A stretch of DNA of 35,111 nucleotides from Mesorhizobium norvegicum (GTDB lineage: Bacteria; Pseudomonadota; Alphaproteobacteria; Rhizobiales; Rhizobiaceae), in the NCBI RefSeq assembly GCF_004919685.1, contig NZ_SMYZ01000007.1:1-35111 (forward strand), in the 5' to 3' direction. Positions within the stretch are counted from its first letter, which is position 1; each line of letters opens with the position of its first letter. The notes under the pieces were generated by a model that saw nothing but the letters and a program-made list of their open reading frames with translations, was not told the DNA's origin and did no database searches. A program made the translations under genes and the position numbers. This document shows positions 1-7,773 of this stretch, piece by piece.

Positions 1-31
1 TTGCCGATCAGGACACTAGAATGACGAAGGT

Positions 32-418
32 TCAGGTGTTCACGCCGAGCTCGACCAACCGCTCCACACAAGATTCCTCTGCCTGGTCGAGTTCGGCCAG
101 CGTCTCTTCGAGGTCGCGGCGCTTCTGCCTGAGATCCTCGCGCTTTTCCTCGATGCGCTTGATCATCAGCTTGAGTTGACCGACCTCGCCGGGCGGCGCC
201 TTGTACATCTGGATGATTTCGCGGATCTCGTTGATCGAGAAGCCGAGCCTCTTGCCGCGCATGATCTGCCGGATGAGGTGGCGATCGGACGGGCGAAACA
301 GCCGCGTGCGGCCACGCCGCACCGGCTGCACCAGCCCCTCATCCTCATAGAAGCGCAGCGTCCGCGTCGATACGTCGAACTCGCGGGTCAACTCGGTGAT
401 CGAATAATATTCTCGCAT
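32..418 (-). CDS. MerR family transcriptional regulator
   Basis: A 128-residue DNA-binding protein. Residues 5-40 form a MerR-type winged helix-turn-helix (YSITELTREFDVSTRTLRFY, followed by an EDEGL wing), then a second helical part to about residue 75 and a C-terminal coiled coil rich in Glu, Arg and Lys (about 75-115) that would mediate dimerisation. Only one cysteine is present, late in the coiled coil, so the metal-sensing cysteine pattern of MerR, CueR or ZntR is absent and the inducer is unknown. The frame is open upstream to 523, but the ATG at 418 begins exactly at the family N-terminus and has GGGAAG five bases upstream, so I chose it. It lies 156 bases downstream of mgtE on the same strand, with no clear functional link. 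MerR proteins usually activate a promoter with a long spacer; none is evident here. Confidence 0.85.
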   Translation of the reverse strand: MREYYSITELTREFDVSTRTLRFYEDEGLVQPVRRGRTRLFRPSDRHLIRQIMRGKRLGFSINEIREIIQMYKAPPGEVGQLKLMIKRIEEKREDLRQKRRDLEETLAELDQAEESCVERLVELGVNT

Positions 419-574
419 TGCCACTTCCCGCATGCCGGTATCCCGGGCGATCGCCATGCGGCGTTGCCCTTCCGTCCCGAACCAAAACCCATGCCATGCC
501 GGAATCGACATCGCGCCCCGCACAAGCCTCGCATGGCATTTACGTAAAAGTCAATTGAGACACAATGTATGCCT

Positions 575-1993
575 TCAGGGCACACCGAACCACCATGTGG
601 CAATGCCGAGAAAGGCAAAGAAGCCGACGACATCGGTGACCGTGGTGACGAAAACCGCCGAAGCGACCGCCGGATCGACCTTGAAACGGTCGAGCAGCAG
701 CGGGATCAGGATGCCGGCCAAGGCTGCCGCGAACATGTTGATGATCATCGCCGCCGCGATGATGCCGCCCAGATTGGGGTCGCGGAACCAGGCTGCGGCG
801 ACGATGCCGATCAGGATGGCGAAGACGATGCCGTTGATGAAGCCGACGCCCATCTCGCGGCGGATGATGCGGCCGGCATTGTAGATGTCGAGATCCTTGG
901 TCGCCAGCGCCCGCACCGTCACGGTCATGGTCTGCGAGCCGGCATTGCCGCCCATGCCGGCGACGATCGGCATCAGCACCGCCAGCGCCACGATATGCTC
1001 GATCGTGCGATCGAACAGACTGATCACCGATGCGGCCAGGAATGCCGTCAACAGATTGATCAACAGCCATGGAACGCGCGAGCGTGAGGTGGAGAAAACA
1101 CTGTCGGACAGTTCTTCATCGCCGACGCCGCCCATGCGCATCAGATCTTCCTCGGCCTCCTGCTGGATGACGTCGACGACGTCATCGATGGTCAGCACGC
1201 CGACCAGACGCTCGTTCTCGTCGACGACAGCGGCCGACAAAAGGTCATACTGTTCGAATTCCCGCGCCGCCTCTTCCTGGTCCATGGTGGCGGGAATGGC
1301 GTGCCGCGTCTCGTGCATGACCTCTTCGACCTTGACCGAGCGCCTGGTGCGCAGGATTTGGTCGAGGTCGATGGCGCCGAGCAGCTTGAAGGTCGGATCG
1401 ATGACGAAAATCTGGCTGAAGCGCTCGGGCAGGTTCTTGTCCTCGCGCATGTAGTCGATGGTCTGGCCGATCGTCCAGAACGGCGGCACCGCGACGAACT
1501 CGGTCTGCATGCGCCGGCCGGCCGTCTCTTCGGGATAGTCGAGCGAGCGGCGCAACCTGATCCGCTCGGTGAACGGCAGCTGCGACAGGATCTCGTCCTG
1601 GTCTTCTTTCTCGAGGTCTTCGAGAATGTAGACGGCGTCGTCGGAATCGAGCTCCTGCACCGCCTGGGCGATCTGCGCATTGGGCAGGTGATCGACGATC
1701 TCCATACGGATCGCCTCGTCGACCTCGGTCAGCGAGGAAAAGTCGAAATCGGCGCCCAGGAGTTCGACCAGCGCGCGGCGCTGTTCGGGATGCAGCGCCT
1801 CGAGCAGGTCGCCGAGTTCCGACTGATGCAGGTCGTCGACTTCATGCTTGAGGGTCAGCGTATCGCGGTCGGCGATCGCCGCACCAATCCGCGCAAGGAA
1901 GGACGAAAGGACGGCGCCGTCCTCGCCATAAATGTCGGCGTGATGCTCCTCGGCGGCCCTGGCGCCGGTCGTCCGTTCGTGCTCGCCTTCCAC
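575..1993 (-). CDS. mgtE: Magnesium transporter MgtE
   Basis: Inner-membrane magnesium channel/transporter of the MgtE family, about 472 residues, the usual size. Order of parts: N-terminal superhelical MgtE_N domain (roughly 50-150), two CBS domains (about 150-285; the second contains VGVLTIDDVVDVIQQEAEED), a connecting helix and a C-terminal membrane domain of about five segments. The pore signature appears as PIVAGMGGNAGSQTMTV. In the family the cytosolic N and CBS domains bind Mg2+ and close the pore when magnesium is plentiful; that is family knowledge. No ATG fits the start: a GTG at 1993 follows GGGAGG by five bases, whereas a TTG at 2011 has a poorer site, so GTG is preferred. No magnesium riboswitch is evident in the short leader, which holds a degenerate rhizobial palindrome instead. 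Confidence 0.93.
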   Translation of the reverse strand: MEGEHERTTGARAAEEHHADIYGEDGAVLSSFLARIGAAIADRDTLTLKHEVDDLHQSELGDLLEALHPEQRRALVELLGADFDFSSLTEVDEAIRMEIVDHLPNAQIAQAVQELDSDDAVYILEDLEKEDQDEILSQLPFTERIRLRRSLDYPEETAGRRMQTEFVAVPPFWTIGQTIDYMREDKNLPERFSQIFVIDPTFKLLGAIDLDQILRTRRSVKVEEVMHETRHAIPATMDQEEAAREFEQYDLLSAAVVDENERLVGVLTIDDVVDVIQQEAEEDLMRMGGVGDEELSDSVFSTSRSRVPWLLINLLTAFLAASVISLFDRTIEHIVALAVLMPIVAGMGGNAGSQTMTVTVRALATKDLDIYNAGRIIRREMGVGFINGIVFAILIGIVAAAWFRDPNLGGIIAAAMIINMFAAALAGILIPLLLDRFKVDPAVASAVFVTTVTDVVGFFAFLGIATWWFGVP

Positions 1994-2040
1994 CAGCGCC
2001 TCCCGCCACAAGAATCCCGGAAAAGGTGCAAATCAGGTCT

Positions 2041-2094
2041 AGAGCATCGAAGCCAAAAGGGGAAACCCGGTTTTGGGAGAATCCGACGCTCAAA
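2041..2094. repeat. Rhizobial intergenic palindrome (degenerate copy)
   Basis: Between mgtE and tRNA-Leu. The outer arms are GAGC and GCTC, and the interior shows the AAAAGGGGAAACCCGGTTTT core, which resembles the repeats at 2443-2487, 11365-11435 and 13211-13259. Imperfect, probably an old copy. Confidence 0.5.
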
Positions 2095-2188
2095 AAGAAA
2101 GTGGCGTAAAGTGCGGGAATATCAAACGAAATGCGCCCCGCCCGCAGCGGGCGGAGGCTGGCACAAATCGGATTCTGGGAAGAGAGAT

Positions 2189-2273
2189 TGGTGCGGTCGA
2201 GAAGACTCGAACTTCCACGGGTTGCCCCACAGCGACCTCAACGCTGCGCGTCTACCAATTCCGCCACGACCGC
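2189..2273 (-). tRNA. tRNA-Leu (anticodon GAG)
   Basis: Read on the minus strand, a complete 85-base class II tRNA. Acceptor stem GCGGTCG pairs with CGACCGC, followed by A and an encoded CCA. The D-arm is GGCGGAATTGGTAGACGC. The anticodon stem CAGCG/CGCTG closes the loop TTGAGGT, giving anticodon GAG, which reads CUC and CUU leucine codons. A long variable arm (GTGGGGCAACCCGT) and a T-arm with GTTCGAGTC follow. The long variable arm and acceptor bases fit tRNA-Leu rather than tRNA-Ser. Confidence 0.97.
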
Positions 2274-2442
2274 ACGTGGTAGAGCCGGAACCGACCGGCT
2301 CGCGGCGTGTAGCAAATCGTTTCCGGCGAAACAAGTGCGCGGCAAGCAATAATCGCCAGCGATTGGCATAACGCTCCACAGGATTGGAATGCGGGACCGG
2401 AACTGGACGTTTTGGCCTGTTATTGCCATATGGAGGGCAAAT

Positions 2443-2487
2443 GCATGTCGCCCAAAAGTGCAAAGCGGTTTTGGGGCCACGACAGGC
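2443..2487. repeat. Rhizobial intergenic palindrome
   Basis: Arms GCATGTCG and CGACAGGC flank an interior with CCAAAAGTG and CGGTTTTGG. It lies just upstream of lipB and belongs to the same broad family as the repeats at 11365 and 13211. Its RNA could form a hairpin in the lipB leader, but no regulatory role is shown. Confidence 0.6.
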
Positions 2488-2508
2488 GTAAGCAAAAAGC
2501 GACACGTC

Positions 2509-3252
2509 ATGCCAGAACGCAGCCAGATCGCCACGTCGTTCCTGCCGCTCCCCGGTTCAGCACCGGTCGAATGGCGCATTGAGCCCGGCCTCACCGCCTA
2601 TCCCGATGCGCTTGCCTTCATGGAGGCGCGCGCCGAGGCGATCCGAAGCGGCGCTGCTGGCGAGATGGTCTGGCTGGTGGAACACCCGCCGCTCTACACC
2701 GCCGGCACCAGCGCCCGCGGCGAGGATCTGATCGACGCCAACCGCTTCCCGGTGTTTGCGGCGGGGCGCGGCGGCGAATACACCTATCATGGGCCGGGCC
2801 AGCGGGTCGCCTATATCATGCTTGATCTCAAGCGGCGGCGCGAGGATGTCCGCGCCTTCGTTGCCGCGCTCGAACAGTGGATCATCGGCACGCTCGCCGC
2901 CTTCAACGTGCAGGGCGAACGCCGCGAGGACCGGGTCGGCGTCTGGGTGGTGCGGCCGGATCGCCCTGTCCTGCCAGACGGCTCGCCGGCCGAGGACAAG
3001 ATCGCGGCAATAGGCATCAGGCTGCGGCGCTGGGTCAGCTTTCACGGCATCGCCATCAATGTCGAGCCGGATCTCGACCATTTCAGCGGCATCGTGCCCT
3101 GCGGCGTGCAGGACCACGGCGTCACCAGCCTCGTCGACCTCGGCCTTCCCCTGACAATGGCCGACCTTGATCTCGCGCTGAAATCCGCCTTCGAGGACGT
3201 CTTTGGCCCGACGGTGACTTTGTCTGCCGAGGCTGCTCGCAAGGCCGGTTGA
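2509..3252 (+). CDS. lipB: Octanoyltransferase LipB
   Basis: Transfers octanoyl groups from octanoyl-acyl carrier protein to lipoyl domains, the first step of lipoate synthesis; cytosolic. The 247-residue product has the BPL/LplA/LipB fold. The substrate-pocket motif [12 protein letters not shown] is at 87-98. The catalytic lysine is K164 (EDKIAAIGI) and the catalytic cysteine C198 ([10 protein letters not shown]), matching the Lys/Cys pair established for this family. The frame is open upstream to 2389, but that stretch runs through an intergenic palindrome, so the ATG at 2509 is the likely start; no strong ribosome-binding site is visible. It is a single gene, transcribed opposite to the neighbours on both sides. 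Confidence 0.95.
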   Translation: MPERSQIATSFLPLPGSAPVEWRIEPGLTAYPDALAFMEARAEAIRSGAAGEMVWLVEHPPLYTAGTSARGEDLIDANRFPVFAAGRGGEYTYHGPGQRVAYIMLDLKRRREDVRAFVAALEQWIIGTLAAFNVQGERREDRVGVWVVRPDRPVLPDGSPAEDKIAAIGIRLRRWVSFHGIAINVEPDLDHFSGIVPCGVQDHGVTSLVDLGLPLTMADLDLALKSAFEDVFGPTVTLSAEAARKAG

Positions 3253-3266
3253 GCTACAATGTCACT

Positions 3267-3920
3267 TCATTTTCGTCCATACGCCCACCGAATACATATG
3301 GACACCAATAGAGACGAAAAGCCGAGCAACCAATAACCACAAGATATCATTGCGCACTTCTTCAAGGCATACACGCGCACGCTATCGTTTGCAGATGGCA
3401 CAGATAGTGACGAAAAATTGAAGGGACCGAGCAACGAAAATGCAAAGAAAAATAATGCTCCCAAAAGCATAAGAAGACCAAGCTGCAAAATTCTGGGGAA
3501 GGCGTCTTGAACATCTTCACGCAAGAAGACCCCCCTGTCCGTGGCATCCCTATATAGTCTCCAAATCAGCCAAAAAGCCCAGGACAAGCTCGTCGCGCCG
3601 CATGCTCTTGTGTAAAAGAGATGGTCGTCTTTCGGGAATCCCCAGTGCCAAAAGGCATATAAAATGCCATCGGCGAGATCCGACACGTATCCCCTATCGC
3701 CAATTCCCTTAGAAAAACAATATACGAAGAAAGACGTCAGGATCGGAATCCACGAATAAACAAGGAACACGTAGACTCTATACGACTGAAGATAAGCCTG
3801 CTTCTTAATTTCGTCGCCTTCAGGCAAATTTTTGATAGTCATAAAACTAAATATTCTTTCATACTCCTCAATTGGAGTAGACATCGGATCCGATTTCAGA
3901 ATTTCCTTTAGGGTCAACAT
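3267..3920 (-). CDS. Hypothetical membrane protein (AT-rich orphan)
   Basis: A 217-residue protein that I do not recognise. Hydrophobic segments lie at about 50-68 (VYVFLVYSWIPILTSFFVY), 108-120, 145-168 and 193-210, suggesting three or four membrane passes with a charged N-terminal region of about 45 residues. The gene and its upstream flank to about 4020 are visibly richer in A and T than the GC-rich genes on both sides, and codon choice differs (ATA, TTA, AAA, AGA are used). This suggests recent acquisition or relaxed selection. The start may instead be the ATG at 3884 (product beginning MSTPIEEYER), which has GGA a few bases upstream. It converges with lipB, the two stops being 14 bases apart. 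No partner gene is evident. Confidence 0.6.
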   Translation of the reverse strand: MLTLKEILKSDPMSTPIEEYERIFSFMTIKNLPEGDEIKKQAYLQSYRVYVFLVYSWIPILTSFFVYCFSKGIGDRGYVSDLADGILYAFWHWGFPKDDHLFYTRACGATSLSWAFWLIWRLYRDATDRGVFLREDVQDAFPRILQLGLLMLLGALFFFAFSLLGPFNFSSLSVPSANDSVRVYALKKCAMISCGYWLLGFSSLLVSICIRWAYGRK

Positions 3921-4106
3921 GATGGTTGTGGCTCTAGGGTTGCTGCATTATCGAGCTGTATGGAAATTAAACACACAAAATTTCCCGGTAAAAACGAAAT
4001 CTCGGGAGGAAGCTATTGTGATGACCGGCTATGGGACCGTCGGATCCGTTACTTTCTCCGAAGTCGCGCGCCCTATGCCGCCCTATCCAACAGCGGCGGG
4101 TGTAGC

Positions 4107-5357
4107 TCAAATAAGTTGCGCGGAGGCCCACAGAACGCCGTAGCCATGGATGGCGAACACCGCCAACAGCGCTGCCGCCATGGCGAAGCGGTCGACAGTG
4201 CGAATCGGCTTCAGCTCGTGACGCGGCTTTACCCCGCTGCTCATCGTCAGCAGGCTGAGGATCGAAAACACCGCTCCCGAAGCGAGCAGAAAATTGGAGG
4301 AAAAGCCGGCCTGCCACCCCACAGCCAGGAAAGCCGAGAGCAGGAAGAACGAGGCCAGTGCCAGCGCAATCGGCCCGGGGCAGATCTGGCGCAGCACCTG
4401 CCCTCCATCGAATTTCCACACCGGCACCAGATTGGCGATGTTGAACAGGGCAGCAAACCCCGCCAGGGCCGCCAGCAGCATTGCCGCCAGCCGATGTCCT
4501 TCCGCGCCGGCAAAGGTGCTTGCGGCGATTGCGATCGGCACCAGGAAGGCGGAAAAGCCGGCACCCATCAGCGCCACGAAGGCGACCTCGAAACGGCTGT
4601 CATAGGGCCGGCCGCCAATGGCGATGCCGCCGAGCAGCGGGATGAAGATCATCCGCGCCCTGTTGTGGCCCATCAGGCGAAATGCCGCCATGTGGCCGAG
4701 CTCGTGCAGGGCGACCACCGACGTCAGGATCGCGGCCAGCGCCAGCCCGCCGAAATGAAGGCCGAAGAACGGCCACAGGATCAATGCCGACAGCGCGGCG
4801 AAGCCGACCTGGCTCAGCGGATGCTCGAACCAGCCGCCCTTGCGATACTGCCCGGTCCGCGCCCAGCGCTGCAGCTTGGAGAGTTCGCGGCGCATGGCGA
4901 AATAGCGGAACACCAGGAAGGCAACGCCGCGGTAGCGATCGGTCTGGCTGAGGGTAACCCGCGTACCGTTGCCCTCGGAGACGAGTTCAGCGGTTTCTCG
5001 AAAATCCTTCCAGAACGAAGCGTCGAGCGCGGTGTCCTCGAGGACACGCATCGAGAAGCGGCTGCCCTCGACCACGTCTTCAAACCGCGACTTGCGCTCG
5101 ATCGGCTTGCCGTCGCGGCCTTCCCAGGACAGCATGATTCGAGCCACACCCTCACCGTCAGGCGCTTCGGCCGAGAGGATCTCACCGGACCAGCCGGCAT
5201 CGCTGCCGAGCGGCCACAGCGCCTGCCAGAGGCGCTGCCGGTCCGCTGCTATCACGCGGCTGAGCCGGACCGTGCGCAGACCAAGCGGCACGGTCATCAA
5301 GAGAAAGATCAGCCCGAGATTGCTGGCCACGAGAATGGCCGTGACGATGGGCGACAC
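4107..5357 (-). CDS. Site-2-protease-like (M50) membrane metalloprotease with N-terminal SRPBCC-like region
   Basis: A 416-residue polytopic membrane protein. An N-terminal membrane helix (about 5-25) is followed by a soluble stretch (about 30-165) that reads like an SRPBCC/START-type ligand-binding fold (starting VIAADRQRLWQALWP, ending DFRETAELVSEGNGTRVTLSQ). The C-terminal half is a membrane protease core: zinc motif HELGH at 218-222 in a hydrophobic helix, and the second site-2-protease motif NLVPVWKFDGG at 309-319, which supplies the aspartate ligand. Both catalytic elements are intact, so activity is plausible. The substrate is unknown; members of the family cut membrane-bound anti-sigma factors or signal peptides. 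No anti-sigma or sigma gene lies nearby. The SRPBCC assignment is from pattern and is less certain than the protease assignment. Confidence 0.82.
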   Translation of the reverse strand: MSPIVTAILVASNLGLIFLLMTVPLGLRTVRLSRVIAADRQRLWQALWPLGSDAGWSGEILSAEAPDGEGVARIMLSWEGRDGKPIERKSRFEDVVEGSRFSMRVLEDTALDASFWKDFRETAELVSEGNGTRVTLSQTDRYRGVAFLVFRYFAMRRELSKLQRWARTGQYRKGGWFEHPLSQVGFAALSALILWPFFGLHFGGLALAAILTSVVALHELGHMAAFRLMGHNRARMIFIPLLGGIAIGGRPYDSRFEVAFVALMGAGFSAFLVPIAIAASTFAGAEGHRLAAMLLAALAGFAALFNIANLVPVWKFDGGQVLRQICPGPIALALASFFLLSAFLAVGWQAGFSSNFLLASGAVFSILSLLTMSSGVKPRHELKPIRTVDRFAMAAALLAVFAIHGYGVLWASAQLI

Positions 5358-5465
5358 GCGACGCTCCCTGTCTTTCAGGGCACCCTAACGTCGCGGCGGC
5401 AAGAAAAGCTTAACGGCGGAACGGGTCATAACCCGCTCGGAATCACGGCGGCGAATGCCGTCAAA

Positions 5466-5552
5466 TCACATGGCTCCGATCCAGATCGCCATGGAAACGA
5501 GAAAGGTGCTCATGCAAACCAGTGAGATGACATCCTGAACCAGATCGGTCAT
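5466..5552 (-). CDS. 28-residue SOS-regulated membrane peptide, SidA-like candidate
   Basis: A very small gene: 28 codons from the ATG at 5552 to a TGA at 5466-5468. The product starts MTDLVQDVISLV, has a hydrophobic helix over about residues 8-27 and ends WIGAM, i.e. a short polar N-terminus and one membrane span. AGGAGAG lies five bases upstream of the ATG, an excellent ribosome-binding site. A perfect GTTC-N7-GTTC LexA operator sits 23 bases upstream of the start codon. In Caulobacter the SOS-induced SidA is a 29-residue single-span protein that blocks division through FtsW; size, topology and LexA control match, but I cannot claim homology from memory of its sequence. It lies between lolD and the M50 protease gene on the same strand. 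A longer frame over the same bases (5461-5649) is not credible. Confidence 0.75.
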   Translation of the reverse strand: MTDLVQDVISLVCMSTFLVSMAIWIGAM

Positions 5553-5574
5553 AACTCTCTCCTGTTGTTGGTAT

Positions 5575-5589
5575 GTTCGTAGTTTGTTC
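5575..5589 (-). promoter_or_regulatory. LexA (SOS) operator
   Basis: GTTC-GTAGTTT-GTTC on the plus strand, equal to GAAC-N7-GAAC on the minus strand; this matches exactly the direct-repeat LexA site established for alphaproteobacteria. A TTGACA box lies at 5604-5609 on the minus strand, and the operator covers the place expected for the -10 element 17 bases further on, so LexA binding would block transcription of the 28-codon gene. Confidence 0.85.
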
Positions 5590-5603
5590 TAATTTTGTGC
5601 TGA

Positions 5604-5609
5604 TGTCAA
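5604..5609 (-). promoter_or_regulatory. -35 box of the promoter for the 28-codon gene
   Basis: Consensus TTGACA on the minus strand. The -10 region falls near 5581-5586 (CAAACT), a weak match lying inside the LexA operator. Confidence 0.55.
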
Positions 5610-5741
5610 CGACCGCAATCCGACTACCTCGGAATTTCCGGGCGATCAAATCGGCAGGGTTAAGAAAAGGTTGACGGGGCGTCGGACAGTGCTACGTGGC
5701 AGATCGCAGCCTTTGCGATTGGCCAATACCCCCATCGCTTC

Positions 5742-5795
5742 GTCACCCTGAGGCGGAGCAAGGAGCGGAGCGACGCGCGCAGACCCTAGGATGAC
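5742..5795. repeat. Short inverted-repeat element downstream of lolD
   Basis: Ends GTCACCCTGAGG and CCTAGGATGAC form an imperfect inverted repeat around a GGAGCGGAGCGACGCGCGC-type centre. Sequences of this kind (GTCATCC...GGATGAC ends) are scattered in rhizobial genomes; I recognise the type but cannot count copies here. It ends 11 bases beyond the lolD stop and may act as a 3' end structure. Confidence 0.55.
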
Positions 5796-5806
5796 GACAT
5801 CGGAGA

Positions 5807-6487
5807 CTAAAGCGGCACGACCTTGCCATCGGCCAGCGTGACGCGCCGGTCCATGCGCGATGCCAGCTCGTGATTGTGGGTGGCGATCAGCGCCGCGAGG
5901 CCCGATTGCTTGACCAGCGCCGCCAGCGCCTCGAACACATAGGAGGCGGTGACCGGGTCGAGATTGCCGGTCGGCTCGTCGGCCAGCAGCACCAGCGGCG
6001 CATTGGCGACCGCGCGGGCAATGGCGACGCGCTGCTGCTCGCCGCCGGAGAGCTCGGACGGCCGGTGCGATGCGCGCTTGCCGATCTGCATGTAGTCGAG
6101 CAGCTGTGCCGCGCGCTCGGCCGCGTCCTTGCGGCTCAGCCCTTTGATGAGCTGCGGCATCATGATGTTTTCCAGCGCCGAGAATTCCGGCAGCAGGTGA
6201 TGGAACTGGTAGACGAAGCCGACATCGTTGCGGCGGATCGCCGTGCGCTCGTCGTCGGAGAGCCGCCCGCAGGCACGTCCGGCCAGGATGACGTCGCCGG
6301 CATCGGGACGCTCGAGCAGGCCGGCAGTGTGCAGCAGCGTCGATTTGCCAGTGCCGGACGGCGCCACCAGCGCCACCATCTCGCCGCGCTTCAGCGAAAA
6401 ATCGGCGCCGTTGAGAATGGTGAGCTTACGCGGCCCCTGAACGTAGTGCCGCTCGACGCTCTTCAGCTCGATAATGGCCTCGGCCAT
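5807..6487 (-). CDS. lolD: Lipoprotein-releasing ABC transporter, ATP-binding protein LolD
   Basis: Cytoplasmic ATPase that powers release of outer-membrane lipoproteins from the inner membrane. The 226-residue product has Walker [10 protein letters not shown] at 42-50 (first residue A instead of the usual G), signature motif LSGGE at 146-150, Walker B LVLLADE at 165-171 and the switch histidine in ATHNHE. The [11 protein letters not shown] stretch at the Q-loop is typical of the LolD/MacB subfamily. The start ATG at 6487 overlaps the lolC stop by one base (TGATG), so the two are translationally coupled. Frames extending upstream into lolC are artefacts. Confidence 0.95.
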   Translation of the reverse strand: MAEAIIELKSVERHYVQGPRKLTILNGADFSLKRGEMVALVAPSGTGKSTLLHTAGLLERPDAGDVILAGRACGRLSDDERTAIRRNDVGFVYQFHHLLPEFSALENIMMPQLIKGLSRKDAAERAAQLLDYMQIGKRASHRPSELSGGEQQRVAIARAVANAPLVLLADEPTGNLDPVTASYVFEALAALVKQSGLAALIATHNHELASRMDRRVTLADGKVVPL

Positions 6488-7773
6488 CACTCGTACCTCA
6501 AGGCTTCGACCGGATCGAGCCGGGCGGCCCGCCATGCCGGAAACACCGTTGCCAGGAACGACAGACCGAGCGCCATCAGGATGACATAGGTCGTCTCGCG
6601 CGGATCCATCTTCGCCGGCAGCTGGCTGAGGAAATAGAGTTCCGGGTTGAACAGCACCTTGCCGGTCATCCACGAGAAGAATTGGCGGATCGATTCGATG
6701 TTGGTGCAGATCAGCACGCCGAGCAGCACGCCGGCGAGCGTGCCTGTCACACCGATCGCCGCGCCCGTCATCAGGAAGATGCGCAGGATGGCGCCCCGCG
6801 AGGCCCCCATGGTGCGCAGGATGGCAATGTCGTGCCCCTTGTCCTTCACCAGCATGATCAGGCCGGAGATGATGTTCAGCGCCGCCACCAGCACGATCAG
6901 CGTCAGGATCATGAACATGACATTGCGCTCGACCTGCAGGGCGGAGAAGAAGGTCTCGTTGCGCTGGCGCCAATCGACCATGTCGATCGGCCGCTGCGCC
7001 GCCGCCTCCACCTTCGGTTTCAGCGCATCGACATCATCGGGATTGTCGACATAGATCTCGATTGTCTGCGCCCGCCCGTCCATGTTGAAATAAAGCTGCG
7101 CTTCGGAGAACGGCATGTAGACGATGGAGGTATCATATTCGGACATGCCGACTTCGAAGATCGCCGCGATCTTGTAGCCCTTCATGCGCGGCGTCGTGCC
7201 GATCGGGGTCACGTCGCCGTCCGGCGATATCAAGGTGATGGTGTCACCAAGCGTCAGGCCAAGATTCTCGGCCATCCGCTTGCCGATGGCAACGCCCTCG
7301 CTGGTGTCGAAATCGGCGATCGAGCCCTGCTTGATGTTGCTGGCCACGATGGCGATCTTGCTGAGGTCCTCACCGCGTATACCGCGCACCAGCGCTCCGG
7401 TTCCGCCGCCGACATTGCCCTGCGCCAGCACCTGGCCGTCGATCAGCGGGATGGCGTATTTGACGCCCGGCACGCCATTGATGCGACCGGCGACCTGCGC
7501 ATAGTCCTCCAGCGGCGAATCGAGCGGCTGCACGATCAGATGGCCATTGACGCCGAGGATGCGCGTCAACAGCTCCGCCCTAAAGCCGTTCATCACCGCC
7601 ATCACCACGATCAGCGTGGCGACGCCCAGCATGATGCCGAGGAAGGAGATCGAGGCGATCACCGAGATCACCGTCTCCTTGCGCCGCGAGCGCAGATAGC
7701 GCCACGCGACCATGCGCTCGAAGATGGAAAAAGGTCCGGCGCCCGCCGATCTTGCCGCCACCGCCTCGCTCAT
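6487..7773 (-). CDS. lolC: Lipoprotein-releasing ABC transporter permease LolC/LolE
   Basis: Inner-membrane permease partner of LolD, 428 residues with the MacB/LolC topology: one membrane helix near residues 37-60 (after [16 protein letters not shown]), a large periplasmic domain (about 65-285), then three helices in the C-terminal FtsX-type permease domain ending [14 protein letters not shown]. Only one permease gene is present, so it presumably works as a homodimer, as is common in alphaproteobacteria, instead of the LolC-LolE pair of enterics (inference). The ATG at 7773 overlaps the proS stop by four bases (ATGA), indicating co-translation with proS upstream and lolD downstream. Confidence 0.93.
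   Translation of the reverse strand: MSEAVAARSAGAGPFSIFERMVAWRYLRSRRKETVISVIASISFLGIMLGVATLIVVMAVMNGFRAELLTRILGVNGHLIVQPLDSPLEDYAQVAGRINGVPGVKYAIPLIDGQVLAQGNVGGGTGALVRGIRGEDLSKIAIVASNIKQGSIADFDTSEGVAIGKRMAENLGLTLGDTITLISPDGDVTPIGTTPRMKGYKIAAIFEVGMSEYDTSIVYMPFSEAQLYFNMDGRAQTIEIYVDNPDDVDALKPKVEAAAQRPIDMVDWRQRNETFFSALQVERNVMFMILTLIVLVAALNIISGLIMLVKDKGHDIAILRTMGASRGAILRIFLMTGAAIGVTGTLAGVLLGVLICTNIESIRQFFSWMTGKVLFNPELYFLSQLPAKMDPRETTYVILMALGLSFLATVFPAWRAARLDPVEALRYE

Noticed and set aside
4021..4143. A possible 41-codon plus-strand gene with GGGAGGA upstream
   Set aside because: Overlaps the 3' end of the M50 gene, has no recognisable feature and a biased composition; only the ribosome-binding-like sequence supports it.
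5416..5440. Terminator hairpin (ACGGGT/ACCCGC) downstream of the 28-codon gene
   Set aside because: Stem is short and no T-run follows directly, so I do not call it.
3960..5525. A 521-codon plus-strand frame opposite the M50 protease gene
   Set aside because: Antisense of a gene with intact HELGH and DGG motifs; the plus-strand product is low-complexity.
5461..5649. A 62-codon minus-strand frame over the SOS peptide
   Set aside because: It crosses the LexA operator and promoter and lacks a ribosome-binding site; the 28-codon frame has both a site and a coherent membrane helix.
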